Assembly (NCBI GenBank): GCA_029953675.1
Contig: JAMWBK010000006.1
Coordinates: 124,001 to 188,000, forward strand
Direction of reading: 5' to 3'
Length of the DNA: 64,000 nucleotides
From: Rhodosorus marinus
Lineage: Eukaryota; Rhodophyta; Stylonematophyceae; Stylonematales; Stylonemataceae
Part shown: positions 34,129-45,889 of the stretch, piece after piece
How the letters are laid out: each line of letters opens with the position of its first letter
Numbering within the stretch: the stretch's first letter is position 1
Translations under genes and position numbers: made by a program
The notes under the pieces: generated by a model
Seen by the model: only the letters and a program-made list of their open reading frames with translations
What the model was told of the DNA's origin: nothing
Databases searched by the model: none

Positions 34129-35066
34129 ATGTCGGAGTACTGGGTTTCGAACGCGAGGCATTACTGCAAGTATTGCAAGGTCTGGATTGCTGACAACAAA
34201 ATCCAAAGGAGGCAACATGAGGAGGTAAGTGCTCTCGTCACGCTCAAAACCCTCGTCGTTTGCACACGCTTAATGCAACCTCACATTTTGGGCATTTTCC
34301 GACATTTCACCCGATCATCTGAACTCGGCGAAAGGGGCTCAAGCACAAGGACAATGTGGAGAGGTTCATCTCGAACATGAAGGAGGAGAACCAAAAGATA
34401 AAAGAAGAAGAACTGCGCAAGAAGGAAGAACTGTTTAGAATCAACCAAGCAGCGGAAAGAGCACATTTCCATGACCTATACAAACATCATCCAGACTCTA
34501 ACGAATCGTAATAGCTGCCTCTATTCGCACGTGGCCGCTCAACATGGCAACCAGCCTCGGCTCTGAACATGGCCTTTCGCTTTGGCCTTAAAAATCTTAG
34601 GTACGGCACTTACGACGCTTATGGCGGCTGGTACGATGGACATGGTAACTACTTTACTTACAAGGACGAAAAATGGGAGAATGTTGGATTTTTCCCAGAG
34701 AAGAATTATGTGCCTGGCGCAGCACAGGGCAACACAGGTGCTGACACTAGCCGTGTACCGATAGTGGACGCAGTTGGGAAGCCCGACGAGAAGGAGCCCG
34801 TTGAAGAACTGAAAGCGAACGAAATTGGAGAATGGAAGGAGGTGAAAGGGTCTCACGATAGTACTAACGGAGCTCAGAAGAGGAAGGTTGTAATTTCCGT
34901 GAAAGGAGAGACGGAAAAGCGTCCAGGTGCGGAGGACTCCGAGGACGAGGACGAGGCGAATGCCGCGTCCGGTTGGAAAGTATCAGAAGCTACTGAGGAC
35001 ATTGAACCAGTCACCTTCAAGAAGAGCGCTAGAGGGAAGCGAAAACTCAGAAAACGTGATGATTGA
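34129..35066 (+). CDS. WBP4: WBP4/FBP21-like spliceosome-associated protein, 3 exons
   Basis: Exons 34129-34224, 34335-34507 and 34601-35066 join over introns of 110 and 93 nt to give 244 aa. The N terminus MSEYWVSNARHYCKYCKVWI with a later His pair (QHEEGLKHKDN) is the U1-type (matrin) C2H2 zinc finger typical of WBP4, followed by a Lys/Glu-rich helix. The middle has YGGWYDGHGNYFTYKDEKW, an aromatic block in the place of the WW domains, apparently degenerate. The C-terminal EIGEWKEV, VVISVK and FKKSARGKRKLRKRDD blocks align with the conserved WBP4 tail. WBP4 joins the spliceosome at activation (B complex) and binds SmB and other proline-rich partners. First intron uses an AAG acceptor. Confidence 0.85.
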
Positions 35067-35422
35067 TGACCCGCGCTAGCCATGTCACGGCATGGCTTCG
35101 TGACTACCGATTCTTCGGTTGTGCATGAGTACTACCGGTGGGCACTGAAAAGTTGTTGCAACGGACAGGCGCTGCTTTCCAGAACCGTTCCAGGTTCGAT
35201 TGACGCGTGTCCCTGTAGACTCTTTTCAAACCAGGCATTCCGTCCGGGATGATGAGTGAGTTTGAAAGGTCCTTTATCGAATGCCAGCAAACCCCCCACT
35301 CACCACAAGCCACGTGACTGCGGACAGGGCTATAATACGACGGGGTAGTTAGTGTAGGAATCGTGATGATTCTATGGACAGCCATCAGTTGCATTGCTTT
35401 GTCGTATACAAGTTAGTCATTA
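35067..35422. other. Convergent intergenic region
   Basis: 356 bases between the 3' ends of WBP4 (+) and golgin-84 (-); presumably the two 3' UTRs. Nothing else seen. Confidence 0.5.
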
Positions 35423-38162
35423 TCAGTTGTTGGGATCGATATGAGCTTGAGAACTGGTGTGATGGAGCACTATGTATATGAAGAGGTGCGAGAAGACAAG
35501 GTACGCGACGAAGACCATTCGAACGAGAGGTTCCCGTCGGATCGTCGAGAGGAATCCTAGACTTAGACGATCGAAGTGATGCACAACCTGTCCAGCCCGA
35601 GTATGAACTCGAAGCTCTCTCGCCCGGCCTACGATGCAAGCGCACAAGAGTAGCAGCAGAACGATGATCAGAGGAGACGAGGGTCAGATTCGGACTAATC
35701 GTGCTCGGTAGATGACATACCGCCTTCCAAATCACGTTCCCGGTCTTTGCTTTGAGCACTAAAGGCTTGGATCAAGTTTTGAGCTTCTCTCGTTCTCTTC
35801 CTTTCCAGCTCAAGTTGATTCTGTAGTGCCTTGTTCTCTCCGCGAAGCAACTCTACCTGGCTTTGTTTGTGCAAGGTTGCATCCGCAAGACTTCTGACTT
35901 GGGTCTCCATTTCAGCCAACTCATGCTGGCCGAGTCTCTCGTGACTAGCTTCCTGTATACGGCGAATATATCAGGACAGCGATGGACATTAAGAGGGCGT
36001 TAGGGCATTGGATGTTTCGTTGATTGCTGCAAATCCATTCGGACCAGCACAAAACGACAGCATTGCGTACCTTCACTTTCTGCTGAAGATCCTTTAGTAG
36101 CATGTCCTTGGAGTCATTTTCGTCCGCCAAGCGGAGCTTCTTGTCCTTCTCGGCTTCCAGGTCTCTCTGCAGAAGTGAAATCTTATTCTCTAGCTCGTAC
36201 AATTGACTTTTATCCCGCTCCCCGCTATCGATGCGTTTCTGCAATTCACTCCGGGCTGCTTTTTCATGCGACAGCAAATGCTCACACTCCCTGAGCTCCT
36301 CTACTAGAGCCACCGCATGCTCCTTTTCAGCCAGGACGCTCCGCTCAGCATCTGCCAAAGCTTCCGCAGAGGCTGCTGCTGAAGCTTCGAGATTCTCCTC
36401 TCTCATCCTGGCCTCTCTTTCAGTTTTTCTGTGAGCTTGTATTTCGCGCTCCAGCTCATCCAAAGCAGTAGAAGCCTCTCGACGAGCGCTTCCGGGAATG
36501 GAAAAATAAGCGACGTCAGCAGCTCTCCAACTCAAGGGCTCTCTTGTCATTTTCTCGAGGGCAAGGTAAATCTTGCAGCTGCTCATCAAGAAGTAATTGA
36601 CCTATCTCAAGAACCAAAATCGTCGGACATAAAAACCATAAAAGCGAGGGAGAGGTTCGTACCTGTCGGATGTCACCATTCCTGCCTCCTTCTCGCTTTT
36701 GACAATATCCCGAAGGCGTTCATTCTCTGCCTCTATAACAGCTTTGTCAACCTTGATTTCATTCAAACTCCGCGTAAGGCTTGCAATGGTTTTCCCCGTT
36801 TCAGTTTCTGCCTCTTGCTTAGCCTTCCTGGTGTTCCTCGCACTTTCTTCGTGGTTCCGTTGGAGATTCTCCACTTCCTTTTCAAGAATTCTGACCGTTT
36901 CCGACGAGCTCGACTTCTCCTGCTTGAGCAATTCCTCCAAGTTTATGAGGTTTTTCTTCATGTCTACATTCTCCTTTTCCAGATGATCCACAAGCTCCGA
37001 GTTTTGACGAAGGGTTCTGGAAGCCAGGGCCTGCTCCTTCCTGAACTGATATAGTTCCTCCTGAGCGGACTCCATTTCGTTTTGAAGCTCGTCGTACTTC
37101 TCAGTCATAGCAGCGAACTTCTCCTGGTGGGCGCTCTCCGCCGCTTTCAACCTTTTCTCTGATTTGGTTTTCTGCTTGCGCGCACTTTTCAAGCCCATCT
37201 GCGCCTTCGAAAGCTCGTTTTCAAGTTTCACCACGATCCTGGCGTTCTTCTCCTTGTCCTCCTCCGCCGACGTAATCATGCGTGAAGAATTAGCAGCCTC
37301 ATTGTGAAAATCACTCAATCGTGCCTCCAAATCCAGCTGCGCTTGGAGCGCCTTTTTGAGCTCTGCAACAAGCACGTCCTTACTACCTTGAGCCCATCCC
37401 TCGACGCGTTCATGAACGTCTGTGCATGAGCAAGAAGACGATAAATCTCAGAATGCGCAAATACCGCAGCGTCAATAGTAGATTCCTACCTTTCGAGACG
37501 CCTTCAGCTCTGGGGCTCGTGGAATCAGCAGATGGTACGTCATCTACGAGAACTGGGGTAGGTGGAAGATGCTTGCTGGCTTCCCCCGTAGATGCTTCGC
37601 CATCTTGAACATCTGCGACAACAGTTTCCGGCGTGTTCCCCTTGTTATCAGCCCCATCAAATTCCGTGCCTGCTGAACCTGCTCCACGGCTAGCAATGTC
37701 TGGCTCTCCCCCAATGTCCTTGTCGTCCCCTTGCGTATCAACAACAACCTCCAGCGTTGGCGCATTGTCGGTGTTGCTTTCTACGAGCGTTCCTGGAGTT
37801 TCTGCGCTTGGGTTTTCGCTTTCAGAAGATCTCTCTGGTTCGTTTTCAATATTATGGTCATCTTTCGATTCCCCTCCCTCAGATGGACCTTTTCCTTTTC
37901 CAACCCAGCCATCCTCCCAATCCTCATTCCACTCAGCATCATCATCATCGATCAACCCCTCACGGTCCTCGTCTTCTTCTTCATACACGTCGTCTTCGTC
38001 TTCCTCAGTCTCCTCCTCGTCCTCATCATCTTCTTCAACCTCCTGAACCAGACCAGCCTGCTTTGCTCTTTCCTCTATCTTCCTCTGAGCCTCTACAACG
38101 CCCTCGTCTACCTTATCCAGGAACCTCTCGGCACCCTGTATGGCCTTACTAAAAAATGACAT
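35423..38162 (-). CDS. GOLGA5: Golgin-84 (GOLGA5) homologue, 5 exons
   Basis: Exons 38162-37490, 37419-36663, 36488-36071, 35952-35721 and 35628-35423 join over introns of 70, 174, 118 and 92 nt, giving 761 aa, close to the 731 of human golgin-84. It begins MSFFSKAIQGAERFLDKVD, then a very acidic stretch (about 40-85) and a low-complexity Ser/Thr/Glu region to residue ~225. Residues ~230-680 are continuous coiled coil. The C terminus has RLSLGFLSTIRREPLVRMVF, then a hydrophobic tail anchor (VAYLVFSHLFIYIVLHH) and a short lumenal end; this matches the SIRLGxFLRRxPxARVF motif plus tail anchor of golgin-84. It is a cis-Golgi tether interacting with CASP and COG. Intron 2 uses an AAG acceptor. 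Confidence 0.9.
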
Positions 38163-38918
38163 CCCTACACTACGATCGGTTTACTCCTCAAGAGCAAAAT
38201 CAATCCGAACCTATCACATACCAACCCATCCTGTCCATCCCACGCTCCCTCCTCCAGTCTGCTGTATAGCAATCGAACTTTTTAGCTTTTCAATAAACAA
38301 GACAGCTGTCCTTAAGCTAGTAACTTCAACTACCAGTCGGTCGCCCTTCCTGAATACCAACTATTCCAATTTCTGAAACTTTTGGCTATTAATATTGAAT
38401 GAACTTGTTAGTGTTGGCGCATTGCGGGCCCCCAGGAGGCTACTTTCCAGACTGGATATCGATTTCTTCAAGAAAATCGTCTTGGTATCATGAGCTAAAT
38501 TGGGTGGGGAGGAATTGGCGGAATAATTTCTTCAAAAAGGGGGGTGGTTTGGGACATCTATTAGCATTGGTATTAATAGTCACGACTCATGTTCACCTCA
38601 TCAGCTAGATGGTTGTTGTGTTCGGAGAATTCGTCTGAGCGTTGTTGGAATTCTCAACTTGACAGTCGAAAAGACGCCCACCTTTGGACTGCTTTAGTCT
38701 CAGCAGCGTTCATCTACCCCGATCGCGAGTAGAGTTGCATCCTCGAGCTGGACTCGTCATGGACTGGAGCACAGGAGCTATCTGAATAATCGCATGATGA
38801 TGAGCTACCAGAACGAGGAGGAAGGGAGCCACTTGGAGTAAATTTAGCTACATCTTCGACGTCTAGCGTATCCTGCGGCCGCCAACTGCCTACCCCGTGA
38901 TCGAAAAGTCAGTCACTC
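38163..38918. other. Intergenic region between two minus-strand genes
   Basis: 38163-38270 is C-rich on the plus strand, the golgin leader. The rest, up to the stop codon of the aminotransferase, shows no gene or repeat. Confidence 0.5.
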
Positions 38919-41150
38919 CTACAACGGGTTCTTGGAACCCAGCAGCATCCTCCTCACTTCCTCGAGTACATCGTCCTGTTTGCAGAATGCGAAGCGGGCA
39001 AAGTTTCGTCCAAGCTCTGCGTGTTCCTCACAATAAAACGGCGATGGAGGGATAGGCGTGACTCCGTACTCCATCGTCATCCATCTGCAAAAGTTATAAT
39101 CGCTAAGATTTCTTGTCGACGGATCTATCTCCAGGTTTCCTGCGGAGATAATCGCCTCCTCTTCCTCAGGCAACTTGCCTACAAAAGCTTTAACGCCAGT
39201 GGTATTGCACATTATGAACAAGCCCCCCTCCGGGTCCATAGGAACCAAGCTAGTTTTTCTCAAAATCTGATCATAGACGGGCGAGGAAGCGACCTTAAGT
39301 ACAGCGAGCTAGGTAAACCAAATATAAATATGAACCATCTCAACTCACATCTAGGAGTTTATCCTTCTTCCTGTTAAACGTATCCGTGACATATTCGTAG
39401 TATGAGCTGGATCCCTCATAGGGCTTCTCAGCGGACTCCATAGCTTCGGCTGCAGCTTCCTGAATTGGGTGAGGAACACAGAAAACGATGTGCTGTTCCC
39501 GGAAAGCACACCAAATAGCATGAGCAGCACTTCACGCATGTTTAAAGCAAGTTCCTCTTGCTGCTCCTCACCTGCTGGATGTTAACCATCCTCTGTATTA
39601 GATTTACTGGTGCAACTGCCCATCTGCCACATTGGCAACTCGAAGGCGCTTAGATTGACACATAGGTATAGATCCACCCAGGAGAAACGGCAATTAACCT
39701 ACCCTAGCTTCCAGCCTGTTGCTGAGAAGGTCTTGCCAAAGGTGTACAACGAAATCGTCCTATCCCACATGTCAGGTGCTAAGATTTTATGAAGAGCTCG
39801 TTCAGAACGGGAAGTGCCACGAAGATGAGACTTCATGGACAGCGCGTACTCACCGGTCGCAGCAAACGGTACGTGTTTCGCCCCGTCAAATGTTAGGTGT
39901 TCGTAGACCTCATCGCTTAGGACAAGACAGTCTGGATACTTCCGAAGAACTCGCGCAATTTGCTCCTTCTCATCTTGCGTAAACACCTTTCCCGTTGGAT
40001 TGTGCGGGCTATTCAGAATCAGCAATCTGGTGTGTAGATCGTTTATGAAACGTTGGCGGTCAGTGTCCCCAACCTGTAAGGTCGAGATTTTTCGTTCAAG
40101 AGGTGGAGATTCGTGCCTTGTTTTCTGTGAGAAAGCTGATTCCAACTCGTCCATATCAATGTGAAGCTCAGAAGAGCTTGAAGGCTGCTCGGATTTTGAC
40201 CTCAACGGAACATGTCTGGCGACGGCATTAGCCATTTGTATCGAGGAAAAGTAGAGATCAAACGCTGGTTCGATGACTACGACTTCATCGCCTTCTTCAA
40301 CAAATGACTGTACTGCGAGGAATATTCCCTCGCTAGCACCAACCGTCGCAAGGACATTGGCAGTCCCTTTTATCTCCCTGCAATCAAGGTCAGCATCAAA
40401 GTCAAGCATGCTCAGCTTCTTGATCGAGCACACTGGAACTAGCTATCACTAGGGTCCACTGTACCTCTTCAATTGTGAAGAATGCTTCCTGGCAATGGCT
40501 TCCAATAGTCGTGGGTGGCCTCTTGTTGGGGCATACATGCTAACCTGTGGGTTTTGAAATGCGGCTGCGGCGGCCCGAGCTACAAACGCTGGTGGAGGGC
40601 AGTCCTTTCAGTCATGCGGTAAAACGAAACTGAAGGAAATTAGTCACAAATCGTTATAGACAAGCGGAAAAGTTCAGCAGACAGGAACCGAACGAACTTA
40701 CAGGGAAGCCTTGCCCGAGGTTGACCGCGGATGTTGCTCTCGCCAGTGGAGTAAACTCGTTCCATACCTGTGTGTTATCAAGTGACACAATTTTCTGGAA
40801 TACTCAGTATCCGAACTCTAAGGACCCAAGAGCAACGGAAATTAGCGGACTACGAACACGCATACCGTGGGCTTGTTGAGCCCAGACGCCCGTCTTGGGG
40901 GCATATCTCCGGCCATTTCCTCCGTGGCTACACCAGCTCCTCTGTGAATAACCGACTTTGAATTACCAGCACTGCTCATTCCAGACACGAAAACTGCTTT
41001 CTCCTTCTGGGCAATGTCCATGGCGCGGGCGCCATGGACCTTCCGCACCGCTCCCAACGATTTGAGAATCCGTCGCATCGCAATTGGAGACTTACAAGCC
41101 GGTGATATGATGTTTACTGATGAGCTACGGTAGTGGTCCTTTAAGAACAT
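38919..41150 (-). CDS. KYAT3: Class I/II aminotransferase, kynurenine (cysteine-S-conjugate) type, 8 exons
   Basis: Exons 41150-40866, 40767-40702, 40604-40465, 40377-39854, 39778-39703, 39623-39572, 39459-39349 and 39308-38919; introns are 98, 97, 87, 75, 79, 112 and 40 nt. Product 547 aa. Visible family blocks are VWNEFTPLARATSAVNLGQG, YAPTRGHPRLLEAIA, NVLATVGASEGIF, SPHNPTGKVF (PLP-contacting Asn), SDEVYEHL, and FGKTFSATGWKLGW carrying the PLP Lys, then FARFAF with the substrate Arg. The N-terminal ~70 residues are basic, so mitochondrial or plastid import is likely; a second in-frame ATG at 41078 is an alternative start. An insertion of about 40 residues precedes the NPTGK block. PLP-dependent transamination of kynurenine, glutamine or related acids is the family reaction; exact substrate unknown. 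Symbol is by family. Confidence 0.9.
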
Positions 41151-42625
41151 ACAGATGACCTAGCTATTAAGAAACTGCGGTGTGACGCTGGAGAACACAC
41201 AGCTTCGCACCTCCAAAAAAAAGAAACATAATTAGCCTTTTGCCCCAGCCTTCCAAAACAAGCTGAAACCCAATTAATTGTACACCGATTGCAGTAGCGA
41301 CGTTGCCCACTGTTTGGATTCATATCTATTCCAAATGTTCTGGAGTGGAAGGTTCTGTTGCGGTCAAGGCTGGAGAGCCTTCCTGGGCAGTTGCTTTTTC
41401 AACACTACTGGGAAACTCGTTTGGACGAGAATAGTGATTGCGCGGATTCGTGAGGTTGAGTCTCTGGGTGGCCCCCACCCACTGTTCGGCGGCAGTCCAT
41501 GATGATCCACGGCATTTGAGTTTGTACATGGATTGATGAATTTACGCCAGAATGATCTTCAACTCATGGTAAGGAGCGCGGTGGTTGAAGGACGTTAGTA
41601 AGTTGTTCGTCGAGGCTATTCATGGATGCGATGTCTCTCAGCTGTAATGGAAATTTGCTTGACATTAAACTTCTGTGTGCGATACCTTCCATGCGACTGA
41701 GGCCTGCGTTGCTCGTCTCCTCCAGAGAGCGTCGCGAATTTTCATGCCGACGTTCACACCCTCGACTACAACGCACCTTTGAGTACGCGCCTTTCGATCA
41801 TGCAGTTCTTCCGCGCTTTCCTCAGAGAACGGAATCCAACCTTTCCCCGGCCCGGCCTATACTGAGCAGGCGGTAAATATTTCTTCGAAACCACTATAAA
41901 GGAAACTCAGTGCCGAACCATGGCAAATTCAAAGCAAAATAATTTACTTATCACCTTCCCGAAAACAAAGGAAGCAACTCTATGTACAACGAAACTCATC
42001 TAAAATCTAATGTATTTTAGTTTCAAGTATTGATGCAAAAACGAGATATTTGCGTTTTCTATTTACATGTAATTACAGGGTATCAAATACGAAAATAATA
42101 AATAATTGAATATACATTGATAATTTCGTTGTTATTGTCATGTAATTATAGCGTAATTATATGGCGTAGAATAAATACGTTGGGGCCTTTTCTCGCGAAA
42201 GTACTAGTCCAATTGGTGTTTTGTCTTTTATTGGTACTTTTTGGGTGCCTGACTTACTCGACCTGAATTTTTTTGACGGATGAAATTGAAAATGGATTTC
42301 TACGGACATGAAGACTTGTTTCTTGGTAATACTCAGGAGCCATTGAGAAGAAGGATGAAGGGTTAGTAAAGGGAGGGGCGGGCGGGCAAGCTGGGGAAGG
42401 TGTTACATGCTGGGTAAGTCAGGTCGTAGGTGACTTTTTATTGATGTATATTAGATACATGAGTAGGTCGTGAGGATGATGATAAGACGCAACATTCTCA
42501 TAAGAATTTGAGGTACTTGAAATTTTAAGGAAGGTCTTTTGGTTTCAATTTTTACTGGTGGTTACGGTCGGGAAGGGTAGGTGGGGTAGGAGTTGGCAAT
42601 TGTTATTTCGATTGGAAGGCTTTTG
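41151..42625. other. Intergenic region
   Basis: Contains the doubtful small gene at 41564-41801, AT-rich sequence at 41880-42250, and from about 42350 a G/T-rich plus-strand leader of the hydrolase gene. Nothing else supported. Confidence 0.5.
41564..41801 (-). CDS. Possible two-exon small protein, 54 aa
   Basis: Exon 41801-41777 begins ATG and encodes MIERRVLK; a 73-nt intron (donor GTGCGT, acceptor CGCAG) joins it in phase to 41703-41564, which encodes a segment including LRDIASMNSLDEQLTNVLQ and ends at a stop. Signals and intron size match confirmed genes. No family is recognised and the length is small, so this may be chance. Confidence 0.25.
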
Positions 42626-44013
42626 ATGGGGTTTGATGGGGATGATTCGGTTAAAATGATGGTTCTCAATGAGGATTTTTTGAAGGACGAATATGATGAG
42701 TCATATTCGTGGAGACGTCCGTTGTTGGAGGCGCAGAGGAATGTGCTTTCCGCATTTTGTAGTTGCGAGTGGGAGGGACATACAGTTCGGTTATCCAGTG
42801 GAGAGTTTATGAATGCTGTGGTGGCTGGAAAAGTAGGGAATCCGGAGCTGGTTGTTATGCACGGCTTTGGAAACGGGCTTGCGTTTTGGGCTAGTAACCT
42901 GGATGCGTTGACCCAGTCGCATAGAGTCTTCCTTCTCGATTGGATTGGATGCGCTGGGTCGTCGAGGAAACACTTCCAGCTTGGAATGTCAGCTGAGGAG
43001 ACTGAAAATTTCTTCGTTGACGAGTTGCGTGACTGTATCCTGCAGATGAAAGAGTCTTCGGAACTCGGTTTTCCGTTCCAAAAGCCCTTCTCTATCCTCG
43101 GTCACTCGCTGGGGGGTTTTCTTAGCTGTGTCTTCGCGGAAACCTATCCGGAATTGGTGAAAGATCTCGTTCTGGCCTGTCCCGTGGGTAAGTTGTAAAC
43201 ACCGGCTCGTATTGTCGTTGCCAATAATCGTGTAGCACCTAGCTGAACCTGGGATAAACTCGTTTTCGATGTCACTCAAGGTATACCGAGAACGCCGATA
43301 AATAAGCATCCCCCTGCAACAGCACCGTTGGGAAAGAGGCTGTTGTTCTTCGTCGTTTTCTTCCTGTGGCGATTAAACTTCACTCCCCAGTGGTTCATGA
43401 GAATCGGCGGCAACCTGTTCGGCAAAAATCTTGCCTTGAGGTTCGTGAAAAGCAGGTTCCCTTATATGACAGAAGACCAAACCAAGGTGAGGAAACCTAC
43501 CTTTCAGGTGCTTTTACTGCCCTTAGACGCCATCCTCAACTCTTCGCCCCGTCCTCATGTCCTTTAGATCATGTGTGACTACTTGTACTGGATATCCATC
43601 CCGCCTGCTAGTGGCGAGTATGCGATCAATCATCTACTGGAACCAGGCGCTTGGGCACGTCGACCACTGGTCGACCGCCTCCCAAAACTGAAAATTCCTG
43701 TATCTTTTATATATGGAGACAAGGATTGGATGTCATGGTAAGGGCTCTTGCGCATGAGGTCTGGTAAAGAGTCGAGCTTCACTGCCAAGAACACACCTGA
43801 TGCAATGTGGTTGGTTTTATTAATGGAAATTTTAGGCACCATGCGGGGGAGGTTAGCAAAATTATGAAGTCCCCGGCCGTTGTACATATTATAGAGGGCG
43901 GCGGTCACCACTCTTACATGGAAGCAAAGGATGAGTTCAACGCTCTCGTAGCGCAATCCCTTGAGAATGACCGGGCAAAGATTTCATCCTTGGAAGAACT
44001 CGCTAACTCATAA
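42626..44013 (+). CDS. Alpha/beta hydrolase of the ABHD4/ABHD5 (CGI-58) group, 4 exons
   Basis: Exons 42626-43187, 43281-43486, 43568-43737 and 43836-44013 join over introns of 93, 81 and 98 nt, giving 371 aa. The fold's motifs are in order: MHGFGNGLAFW (oxyanion loop, ~78-88), LLDWIGCAGSSR, the nucleophile elbow GHSLGG with Ser161, Asp309 in YGDKDWMS, and His337 in EGGGHHSYMEAKDEF. Ser161 is present, as in ABHD4 and the plant CGI-58, whereas animal ABHD5 has Asn there. The HX4D acyltransferase motif of the group reads HX4E here. Expected activity is phospholipase or N-acyl phospholipid hydrolase, with lipid droplet or membrane location; this is family knowledge. First intron uses an AAG acceptor. 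First 40 residues unmodelled. Confidence 0.88.
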
Positions 44014-44190
44014 ACTGATAAATAAACAGAAACTGCATCGAAGCAAGCTCGAAAGCGTAACTCGCCCTATGTGTATAGAGCAACTCTCTGGTTCTAGAAG
44101 CTGTCAAGGCCTCACGCGCATGGGGCTGCAAGGCAATCCACAAAGGACCGGCTTCCCTTTTGTGCTGCTGTCAGGTGCATGCAATGTTTG

Positions 44191-44955
44191 TCAAAGAGGG
44201 GTCTCAAAGAACTTGATGATCCGGGACACTGGTCCCAGCGATTTTCGCACAACTTCGCCGTGTACAGTTCGTTCACGTTGCGTTTCAGACTCGTCCGTCT
44301 TCAAATAGCTGCGGATTGGTTCTTCAGGGTTCACTACGGTGCTTCTGTTGCCTTCAAACCTTGAGATTTGGTCGAGATGGTTTTCGTCATCAAGAGCACC
44401 CACAACCGTCGCCATTTCTCCGTTTGGTCTCTTCTGCTCGCGAGCTGTCGCTGCATGACTTTGCCCGTTAAGAATCTCGGGCTGAGTAGCTGGTCGCCAC
44501 TCGTCATTTGTATCATCCGCCTGTTCGTGACTATCTCCTGATCTTGAACCTATTGCGGTTCTCAGGCGGTTCAGGAAACCTGTCTCCGAAGACGGATCTG
44601 GTCCAGAGCTACCGCTATTCACCACCACAGCGGGGGCAGTTTCCGGATGTATGCCGTCAAGCAAGTGGCTACTATTATCTTCTCTGAATGAGTTCTCTAC
44701 TCCCAAATCTCTCCGTGACTCGGACGCAACCCTGTCCCTGGATTCGCCAAAACCCTTTTCGGAAGACGCCAACCCAAAGTCTGATTCAAGCAATCCATGT
44801 GATTCACCTTCTACAGCCTCTACGGCCCCCTCCATCCCCTCAATCTTGCTCTCCTCATCTTCGATAACTCTTCCTCGCCAGATTCGGAACACAAAATAAC
44901 AGATGGCTACGAACGCCACTAACAAACAAACTCCAGCAAAAGCAACCAGAAACAT
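44191..44955 (-). CDS. Acidic, mostly disordered single-pass membrane protein, unknown
   Basis: Single exon, 254 aa. Residues 1-24 are strongly hydrophobic (FLVAFAGVCLLVAFVAICYFVF) followed by RIWRGR, so the protein is probably an N-terminally anchored membrane protein with a cytoplasmic tail. The remaining 220 residues are rich in Glu, Ser, Asp and Gly without recognisable domain; a short basic end VRKSLGPVSRIIKFFETPL could be an amphipathic helix. The ATG is preceded by the usual C-rich plus-strand leader, which supports a real gene. The gene ends 177 bases from the stop of the hydrolase, in convergent orientation. I do not recognise a family. Confidence 0.65.
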   Translation of the reverse strand: MFLVAFAGVCLLVAFVAICYFVFRIWRGRVIEDEESKIEGMEGAVEAVEGESHGLLESDFGLASSEKGFGESRDRVASESRRDLGVENSFREDNSSHLLDGIHPETAPAVVVNSGSSGPDPSSETGFLNRLRTAIGSRSGDSHEQADDTNDEWRPATQPEILNGQSHAATAREQKRPNGEMATVVGALDDENHLDQISRFEGNRSTVVNPEEPIRSYLKTDESETQRERTVHGEVVRKSLGPVSRIIKFFETPL

Positions 44956-45889
44956 TCTGCCTTCTTGTCACAAAAACACGAACCACACACACAGAGGCAC
45001 TAAAAGGCCGCAGTGCACTCCACCATCACAGATTTACATTCCAATTCAACCCGTCTCAGTACCCTCATCCCATCTCCCCCCAAACCGTCAAAGACCCCAG
45101 ACTAACGTCCAAACTTCCGAACTCAACAGCATCACAGGACGAGTCAGATGGACTCAAGAGACTAGGATTTCCATCCGTGTTAAATACTGAAATAAAAATA
45201 ATTTTAAAGGACAGCTTGTCTATCCTATCAAGCTTTTCTTGATTCCTACAAAACTTCTAACCACTGAACGAAAAATTCTATGATTCTAAGTACCATATCG
45301 TCCAATCAAGTAGTAATAAAATAATTATTTTAAAATTATTTTCGAATATGATGTTTGTTGGTCTGCGGCTTCATCGCGGTCGCGCACTGCACCTTACCTG
45401 ATTGGGGTCGGGCCCGGGGTTGGTTTAGCACGCAGCTTCGTGCACGATTCTGGGTTAATGGGCTGTAGGGCATCTTATCCATGATAGTGCTCAGCTCAAG
45501 CTTTGTGCTTTCTGGTCCTCCGGACTTGCCCGCAACAGTGGTACTATCATCTTGATATGCTTGAGTTGCTTCTCATAGATCACCTCGCTCAGTTGAGAAA
45601 TCGCTCAATGCGTTACTGCCGCTTTCATCCCCTGCAGTGAGTGGAGCCGCAAAGGGGGAAAAACGAACACCAATTCAAAAAATCAGGAACCCCAATAAAA
45701 TACCGACCAGCCCAAACGCAACAAAAATCAACTTTTTCGACCACTCAGCCGGTGAGCAAAGTCCACCTTTTCTATTTGCAGTTTGGCAAAAAACAAAAAA
45801 ACTTTAGCTGGGGAGTCAACGCCCGCAACACAGTGAACGAATCAATATTGATTGATTGTAGGTGAGCGCTTCCATATTGACTGAGAAAG

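Noticed and set aside
37633-38159. Plus-strand open frames opposite golgin exon 1
   Set aside because: Shadows of the acidic, Ser-rich golgin sequence; products are Ser or Phe runs without domain character.
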